A stretch of 10,801 nucleotides of DNA, taken from the NCBI GenBank assembly GCA_035275625.1, contig DATEMK010000068.1:1-10801 (forward strand). Reading direction: 5' to 3'. This document shows positions 6,165 through 10,801 of this stretch, piece by piece (within the stretch, counting starts at the first letter, position 1; each line of letters opens with the position of its first letter). The notes beneath the pieces were generated by a model that saw only the letters and a program-made list of their open reading frames with translations, was not told the DNA's origin and made no database searches. This DNA is from DATEMK01 sp035275625. Lineage in GTDB: Bacteria > Bacteroidota > Bacteroidia > AKYH767-A > OLB10. The position numbers were made by a program, and so were the translations under genes.

Positions 6165-9100
6165 ATGAAAAGTTATTTTAAAAAAATCAGTATTGGAATT
6201 TTCTTTACATTCATATTTTTAATCTCTTCCAACACGTCTCACGGGCAAATATGGAGTGCGGCAGGAGATCCTTTTGATAACAATGTATTTTGTTTTGTTA
6301 CCGACCCCGTCAATAACGTTCTTTATGCGGGGGGGCATTTCTTTAACAATGGTGCGCTCACGGTAAATCATATTGCAAAGTGGAATGGGACAACTTGGGA
6401 TTCGTTAGGCAGCGGAATGGACCAGGACGTCTATTCACTTGCCATTTACAACGGTGAACTCTATGCAGCCGGACAATTTCTTTCAGCCGGTGGAAATAAT
6501 TGCAATCATGTGGCAAAATGGGATGGCGCTGCCTGGCAGCCCGTTGGCACCGGAATGAATGGTGATGTGGGTTACCTGCACGTTTATAACGGTGAACTGT
6601 ATGCCGGAGGTGCATTTACAACCGCTGACGGGAATCCTGCTTCCTTAATCGCAAAATGGAATGGAACCACCTGGGATTCATTAGGCAGCGGCATAACAGG
6701 GACAAGCGTTTTATCCATTCAAAATTATAACGGTGAACTTTATGTGGGCGGAAATTTTACGGATGCCGGGGGCGTGCCTGTAAACAATATGGCACGCTGG
6801 GATGGAACCAGTTGGAATGATGTGAGCGGAGGAATACAAGGGTTTGGTGAAGGTGTGTATGATCTTGCTGTTTATAACAATGAACTGTATGTAACAGGAT
6901 CATTTCAGACTGCAGGAGGCATCACAGCAAACAGTATTGCAAAATGGAATGGATCAACATGGTCAGCTTTCGCAAGCGGATTAAGCGGTGCTGGCGGATA
7001 TGGCACTGTTTTTTTTACTTACAATGGTGTGCTTTATACAGGCGGAAATTACACGGATGCAAATGGTGTTTCTGCAAATTACATTTCAAGTTATAATGGA
7101 ATTACCTGGGATTCGCTCACATCCGGATGCGACCAGGAAGTAGATGCGCTCGAAGTATATTATGGTGAATTATTTGTTGGCGGAGCATTTAACGATGCTG
7201 GCGGATCAGGGATCAGCAAAGTGGCAAAATGGTCTTCAGGATGTACTGCTGTAGCTGATGGACAAAATATTTCCTGCCTGGGCGCATGCGATGGTTCAGT
7301 TTCAGTATTTGCATCAGGTATTGAACCTTTTGTTTATGCCTGGACCACAGGCGACAGTACAGCTGTTGTTTCCGGTTTATGCCCGGGAACTTACACAATT
7401 ACAGTTACGGATTCTTCCGGGTGCATGGCAAGAGATTCAATTACGATTGTTGAGTTTCCGCTTCCTATTACTGCTGTAACCGGGAATTCTTCTTGCCCGG
7501 CTCAATGCAATGGAACAGCAGTTGTCACCGGCTTTGGCATGGCGCCATTTTCTTATTTATGGTCAACAACTCCTGTTCAGACTACTGACACAGCAACATC
7601 ACTTTGCGCAGGAATTTATTACATTATTGTTACTGATTCTGCCGGATGCTCGGCTACGGATTCAGTTACAATCGTTGATCTTCCTTCTGCGACTTTAAGC
7701 TTTTCCTCCACATTAACCCTTTGCCAGGGAGTGTGTGATGGAACGGCAACCGTCACTACTTCATCAGCTTTTCCTCCTTTTTCTTATTCATGGTTAACTA
7801 ATCCGGTACAAACAGATCAGACAGCAGATTCACTTTGCCCGGGAACTTACCAGGTAACGGTCACCGATTCATTAGGCTGTTCTGTTGACAGTATTGTTAC
7901 GGTCAGCGATACTGCCCAATTTTCATTAACATTTTCAAGCGTGTCACCTTTATGCCCTGCCTCCTGCAATGGAATTGCTTATGCATCATCAGCATCTCCT
8001 TATGGCCCCTTTAGCTATTTATGGAGTACCAGTCCTGTTCAAACCACAGATACAGCCACAGCATTATGTGCCGGATTCTATTCTGTGACCGTTACGGATA
8101 CAATGGGTTGTTTTTCCACCGGTTTAATTATAATTTCAGATCCTGTTTTAACACTTAGCGTTACATCAACCGATGTTACCTGTAACGGTACGGGATGTGA
8201 CGGAACTGCGATGGCTTTTGCAACAGGGCCAGCGCCATTTACGTATGTCTGGTCAACCACAGATTCAACAGATACCATTACCAATCTTTGCCCCGGAACG
8301 TATTCTGTTATAGCGACTGATTCGAATGGCTGTTCTCTTATTGGTTCAGTTTTTATTTCTCAGATTGTTCCGCCATTAACTAATCTTTCTTACACGGCCC
8401 CTCTCTGTTATGGCGACTGCAATGGAATTGTTAATGCTAACGCAACCGGAAATGGAACGCTTATTTATTCATGGACAAACGGAGGAACTGATTCAACCAT
8501 TACCAATGCCTGCTTTGGATGGAATGGCGTTACGGTAACTGACACTGCAGGCTGTTTTGTGGTTGATTCGATTCTTGTGCTGCAGCCCGACACACTTATG
8601 CTGACATCCGGTAACACGCTCAATGTTACCTGTCACGGGGATTGTGACGGGTATCTTAGTGTGAACATAAACGGAGGAACACCTGTCTATTCTTATTTAT
8701 GGTCAACCGGGAGCACACAGCCTGATCTTCTTAATTTGTGCGCAGGTACTTATACCGTTACTGTTACAGATGCTCACGGCTGCTCTAATGAATTTACTAA
8801 TTCTGTAACCGAACCTGATTCATTAATTGTTACGCTTACCTCAACCAATGCTACCTGCCAGGGATGTAATGACGGAACACTGAGTACATTTGTTACAGGC
8901 GGAACCCCTCCTTACAATTATTTTTTTACACCCATCGGCACAGATACCACGCAGGTTACAGCCGGCACCTATTATCTCTGCGTGACAGATGTTAATGCTT
9001 GCCTGGCATGTGACAGCACTATAGTCACCGAACCAAACGGAATTTTTGAATTAACAAACAGCGGTGAGCATTTGCATGTTTATCCTAATCCGTTTACTTC

Positions 9101-9323
9101 AACTGCCAGGATAACAATTCCTTCTTCTGTTTCTTCCGGCAATCTCAAAGTTTATTTTTATAATTTATTGGGAGAAGAAATCAAAACCATTTCATTCACT
9201 TCAAAGAAATCTGCGACAACAGAATTAATCATTGACCGGAAAAATGTTCCTGCAGGACTGTATCTTTTTAAAGTAAATAATAAAGAAGGAATTATCGGAA
9301 CAGGACGCTTTATTGTGGAATAA
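6165..9323 (+). CDS. T9SS cell-surface protein: seven propeller-type repeats, eight SprB repeats, sorting domain
   Basis: A 1052-residue exported protein. Residues 1-28 are a Sec signal peptide (MKSYFKKISIG start, cut after SHGQ). Residues about 30-359 contain seven repeats of about 45 residues with the pattern (E/V)LYxGGxFxxAGGxxxNxIAKWNGxxWxxLxSG; the LY(A/V)GG strands begin near 53, 98, 144, 191, 240, 289 and 335. This suggests one complete seven-bladed, kelch-like beta-propeller. Residues about 370-956 hold eight SprB modules of about 75 residues, each opening with a C-x-G-x-C-(D/N)-G type motif and ending with GTYxVTVTDxxGC. The C-terminus, from HVYPNPFTSTARITIP (971) to GTGRFIVE, is a T9SS type A sorting domain. 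SprB repeats are known from the gliding adhesin SprB of Flavobacterium. Here they probably act as a disulfide-braced stalk holding the propeller away from the cell, but that role is inferred. Binding target unknown. Confidence 0.93.
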   Translation: MKSYFKKISIGIFFTFIFLISSNTSHGQIWSAAGDPFDNNVFCFVTDPVNNVLYAGGHFFNNGALTVNHIAKWNGTTWDSLGSGMDQDVYSLAIYNGELYAAGQFLSAGGNNCNHVAKWDGAAWQPVGTGMNGDVGYLHVYNGELYAGGAFTTADGNPASLIAKWNGTTWDSLGSGITGTSVLSIQNYNGELYVGGNFTDAGGVPVNNMARWDGTSWNDVSGGIQGFGEGVYDLAVYNNELYVTGSFQTAGGITANSIAKWNGSTWSAFASGLSGAGGYGTVFFTYNGVLYTGGNYTDANGVSANYISSYNGITWDSLTSGCDQEVDALEVYYGELFVGGAFNDAGGSGISKVAKWSSGCTAVADGQNISCLGACDGSVSVFASGIEPFVYAWTTGDSTAVVSGLCPGTYTITVTDSSGCMARDSITIVEFPLPITAVTGNSSCPAQCNGTAVVTGFGMAPFSYLWSTTPVQTTDTATSLCAGIYYIIVTDSAGCSATDSVTIVDLPSATLSFSSTLTLCQGVCDGTATVTTSSAFPPFSYSWLTNPVQTDQTADSLCPGTYQVTVTDSLGCSVDSIVTVSDTAQFSLTFSSVSPLCPASCNGIAYASSASPYGPFSYLWSTSPVQTTDTATALCAGFYSVTVTDTMGCFSTGLIIISDPVLTLSVTSTDVTCNGTGCDGTAMAFATGPAPFTYVWSTTDSTDTITNLCPGTYSVIATDSNGCSLIGSVFISQIVPPLTNLSYTAPLCYGDCNGIVNANATGNGTLIYSWTNGGTDSTITNACFGWNGVTVTDTAGCFVVDSILVLQPDTLMLTSGNTLNVTCHGDCDGYLSVNINGGTPVYSYLWSTGSTQPDLLNLCAGTYTVTVTDAHGCSNEFTNSVTEPDSLIVTLTSTNATCQGCNDGTLSTFVTGGTPPYNYFFTPIGTDTTQVTAGTYYLCVTDVNACLACDSTIVTEPNGIFELTNSGEHLHVYPNPFTSTARITIPSSVSSGNLKVYFYNLLGEEIKTISFTSKKSATTELIIDRKNVPAGLYLFKVNNKEGIIGTGRFIVE
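6249..7241 (+). repeat. seven tandem propeller-blade repeats
   Basis: Seven protein-level repeats of about 45 residues follow the signal peptide. Blades 1 and 3 share fifteen identical residues in a row (IAKWNGTTWDSLGSG at 70-84 and 162-176). Their codons differ at several third positions, so the likeness is kept by selection and is not a fresh DNA duplication. Seven copies is the number needed to close a beta-propeller. Confidence 0.8.
6329..6335 (+). repeat. seven-G homopolymer in the surface-protein gene
   Basis: GCG-GGG-GGG-CAT encodes Ala-Gly-Gly-His of the first propeller blade, making a run of seven G in an AT-rich gene. A one-base loss would bring a stop at 6364-6366, and a one-base gain a stop at 6344-6346. 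It is therefore a possible slippage switch. Confidence 0.55.
7275..9035 (+). repeat. eight tandem SprB modules
   Basis: Modules begin near residues 371, 444, 520, 597, 673, 748, 823 and 898, a period of 73-77 residues (about 220-230 bases). Each has four similarly placed Cys: two in the opening C-x(2-4)-C(D/N)G motif (split as CQGCNDG in the last), one in the LC(P/A)GTY segment and one in the closing GC. The eighth module departs from this with a rearranged Cys pattern (YYLCVTDVNACLAC). Modules 2-4 share an extra PVQT segment absent from the others, pointing to local duplication. Confidence 0.85.
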
Positions 9324-9337
9324 ATATTCACTGTTGG

Positions 9338-9697
9338 TTACTCCTCAAACAGCCCGGTGTTTTTAAAATAATCAATAACGCATTGCTTTAAGAAAATATC
9401 CTGTTCCTTTAAAGAGAGGGGCGGGAGTTTTTTTATTAATTTATAATGGGGCCAGCCTTCCTGATCCGCGCCTTCCAGTTCATAATAACCATACGAGCTT
9501 AGCAAGCGGCAAGTTGCAATGTGCATCAGATCTTCTTTTTCGTCTTTTGAATATTTCTTTTTTCCTTTTCCCAATTCCTGCACCCCGATTAAAAAAATGA
9601 TTCCCTGCAAATCAAGATCTTCTCCGAACGAATCAGAGAGCTTCCCGACCAATAGACTCCATTGATGTTTTAATTCTTCGATATTTTTTATATCCAT
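9338..9697 (-). CDS. conserved Bacteroidota protein of unknown function, 119 residues
   Basis: I do not recognise a named family. The protein has no signal peptide or membrane segment and is likely cytoplasmic and mostly helical. Notable blocks are QGIIFLIGVQELGKGKKKYS (31-50), EDLMHIATCRLLSSYGYYEL (55-74), GWPHYKLIKKLPPL (81-94) and a C-terminal amphipathic helix LKEQDIFLKQCVIDYF (96-111). This style of sequence is familiar from uncharacterised, well-conserved small Bacteroidota proteins, but that is from memory and was not searched. The ATG at 9697-9695 is supported by a -7 box (TACTTTTG) immediately upstream. The gene converges on the SprB-repeat gene with a 14-base gap and is divergent from the VWA gene. 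Confidence 0.85.
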   Translation of the reverse strand: MDIKNIEELKHQWSLLVGKLSDSFGEDLDLQGIIFLIGVQELGKGKKKYSKDEKEDLMHIATCRLLSSYGYYELEGADQEGWPHYKLIKKLPPLSLKEQDIFLKQCVIDYFKNTGLFEE

Positions 9698-9705
9698 CGC
9701 AATTA

Positions 9706-9713
9706 CAAAAGTA
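9706..9713 (-). promoter_or_regulatory. -7 box for the 119-residue protein, very short leader
   Basis: On the minus strand TACTTTTG matches TAnnTTTG exactly and ends 9 bases before the ATG. Transcription would begin only a few bases before the start codon, so the mRNA would be nearly leaderless. No well-spaced -33 TTTG is visible; the nearest TTG on that strand (9743-9741) is 27 bases away. Confidence 0.45.
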
Positions 9714-9755
9714 GAATATTTGAAAAATTTTTACTGATAACAATGTGTTTAGGAT

Positions 9756-9763
9756 TAATTTTG
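9756..9763 (+). promoter_or_regulatory. -7 box for the VWA protein gene
   Basis: TAATTTTG is an exact TAnnTTTG match 24 bases before the ATG at 9788. The predicted transcript start near 9770 gives a leader of about 18 bases. The -33 region holds only a weak ACTG (9733-9736). Confidence 0.4.
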
Positions 9764-9787
9764 TATTCTCTTTCCGATATTTTCCCA

Positions 9788-10801
9788 ATGAAATTAAAAA
9801 TACTTTTATTCCTGTTAATTTTTTCTTCCATCAGCTTTGAAATTTTTTCGGGAGACTACAAAAAGCCCATTGATGTTGTTATTTGCATGGATCTCAGCGG
9901 AAGCACCAATGGTTTGCTCGATGATGTACGCGATATGTTGTGGGATATGATAAACCAGGTGAATACGTTTCATCCGCAGCCGAATTTCAGAGTAGGAATT
10001 GTAGCCTTTTCACGGCCAACTTTTGGACGATCAAGCGGTTTTGTAAAAATCTTATCACCATTAAGTAATAACTATTCACCCCTTGCCTATGAGCTTGCAA
10101 AACTTACGCTTGCAATTGAAAAAGGTGATCAGTTAGTAGGCGCTGCTTTGAGGGCTTCGGTTACAGAAATGAAATGGTCAGCCGATGAGCAGGCGATTAA
10201 AGTAATTTTTTTAATCGGCAATGGTCGTGTAAGCCTTGATAAATTCAGGTACAGGGAAGCGTATGAATTGGCAGCTAAAAGAAAAATAATTGTAAACACT
10301 ATTTATTGCATGACTTCAAATTTCAAAGAAGAAATATTGGGATGGAAAGAAATTGCAGACGCAACAGGTGGAGTTCAATATGATGTGATTGTCCACAAAA
10401 GAAATCCTCTCATACTAACCGGGAAAGATTCTTTACGCCTCGTGGAGCTTCATAAAAAATTATGGGCCACCTACATTCATTTTGGAAAAACCGGAAAGGA
10501 TTATTTTAATATGGAAGAGATGATTGACCGTACCGCAATGCTCGCCAATGAAATGACTTTTCAATCAAGACTTTTTTATAAAATTTCCGATTTTTACCAG
10601 CTCAAACAACAGCATTGGGACCTTGTGGATTATATTAAAATAACAAACGGAGACCTGCGCAAGATTGACCCTGCACTTTTGCCTAAGCAATATAAAAGCT
10701 ACACAGCAGATGCGCTCAGAGTCTTGGTTGCAAACAAAAAACATGAACGTGCAAAAATAATTAACAGCATGCGCGAATTTCTTCCTTATGACCGCCAGAA
10801 A
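9788..10801 (+). CDS. secreted von Willebrand factor A (VWA) domain protein, C-terminus cut by window edge
   Basis: The reading frame is open from ATG 9788 to the last base of the window (338 residues, no stop). Residues 1-22 (MKLKILLFLLIF...FSG) are a signal peptide. A VWA domain starts at KPIDVVICMDLSGSTNG (26-42); D35, S37 and S39 form the DxSxS part of the metal-ion-dependent adhesion site. NFRVGIVAFSRPTFG (66-80), GDQLVGAALRAS (113-124) and VIFLIGNGRVS (139-149) follow. In the last motif the usual TDG of VWA domains reads GNG, so the metal-site Asp is replaced, and the GGT-type Thr motif is also altered. After about residue 205 a second, mostly helical region begins (SLRLVELHKKLWATYIHFG, MIDRTAMLANEMTFQSRLFY), with no family I recognise. 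A periplasmic or surface role in protein-protein contact is inferred. The short leader and exact -7 box support this start. Confidence 0.87.
   Translation, partial: MKLKILLFLLIFSSISFEIFSGDYKKPIDVVICMDLSGSTNGLLDDVRDMLWDMINQVNTFHPQPNFRVGIVAFSRPTFGRSSGFVKILSPLSNNYSPLAYELAKLTLAIEKGDQLVGAALRASVTEMKWSADEQAIKVIFLIGNGRVSLDKFRYREAYELAAKRKIIVNTIYCMTSNFKEEILGWKEIADATGGVQYDVIVHKRNPLILTGKDSLRLVELHKKLWATYIHFGKTGKDYFNMEEMIDRTAMLANEMTFQSRLFYKISDFYQLKQQHWDLVDYIKITNGDLRKIDPALLPKQYKSYTADALRVLVANKKHERAKIINSMREFLPYDRQK

Noticed and set aside
7213..8284. Several 60-75 codon frames on both strands within the SprB array
   Set aside because: They are shadows created by the repeat; their sequences mirror the module period and have no independent protein features.
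7275..9035. Regular repeats as a possible CRISPR array
   Set aside because: The period is about 225 bases, the repeats are diverged at DNA level and in frame, and they encode SprB modules.
9324..9337. Bidirectional terminator between the convergent genes
   Set aside because: The 14-base gap holds no stem and no T tract. Transcripts probably overlap or end within the neighbouring gene.

Overview
The window looks like a chromosomal segment of a Bacteroidota bacterium, probably an environmental Cytophagia/Chitinophagia/Sphingobacteriia-type lineage. The evidence is the AT-rich composition, the lack of Shine-Dalgarno sequences before the genes, -7 boxes of the TAnnTTTG type, and two large secreted proteins that end in a type IX secretion (T9SS) type A sorting domain. 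One of these also carries a series of SprB modules. The species cannot be named from the sequence alone. No tRNA, rRNA, IS element, prophage or CRISPR array was seen, and coding density is very high.

Layout. (1) 1-318, minus strand: the N-terminal two thirds of a YajQ-family nucleotide/c-di-GMP-binding protein, running off the left edge. (2) 319-515: divergent intergenic region. (3) 516-5997, plus strand: four tightly packed genes that look like one transcription unit. They are a T9SS-secreted FG-GAP/VCBS calcium-repeat protein, a lipoprotein joining a cytochrome c domain to a YVTN-type beta-propeller, a DCC-family thiol-disulfide oxidoreductase overlapping the lipoprotein gene by one base (TAATG), and the AAA+ protein RarA/MgsA. 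A weak terminator may follow rarA. (4) 6165-9323, plus: a 1052-residue T9SS cell-surface protein with seven propeller-type repeats, eight SprB modules and a sorting domain. (5) 9338-9697, minus: a 119-residue conserved protein of unknown function, converging on gene 4 with only 14 bases between them. (6) 9788 to the right edge, plus: a secreted von Willebrand factor A (VWA) protein, cut off by the window.

How the genes fit together. The first secreted protein, the cytochrome lipoprotein and the large SprB-repeat protein all act outside the cytoplasm: one is cell-envelope anchored and the other two are exported by T9SS and probably surface-attached. The DCC protein and RarA are cytoplasmic, and their place behind the lipoprotein gene looks like positional co-transcription more than a shared pathway. 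I see no clear undescribed multi-gene system. The points most worth checking are a GC-rich perfect hairpin that looks like an in-frame insertion in the DCC gene, a seven-G tract near the start of the surface-protein gene that could allow phase variation, the propeller-plus-SprB architecture, the C-x4-C-H haem site fused to a propeller, and a VWA domain whose metal-site aspartate appears to be replaced.
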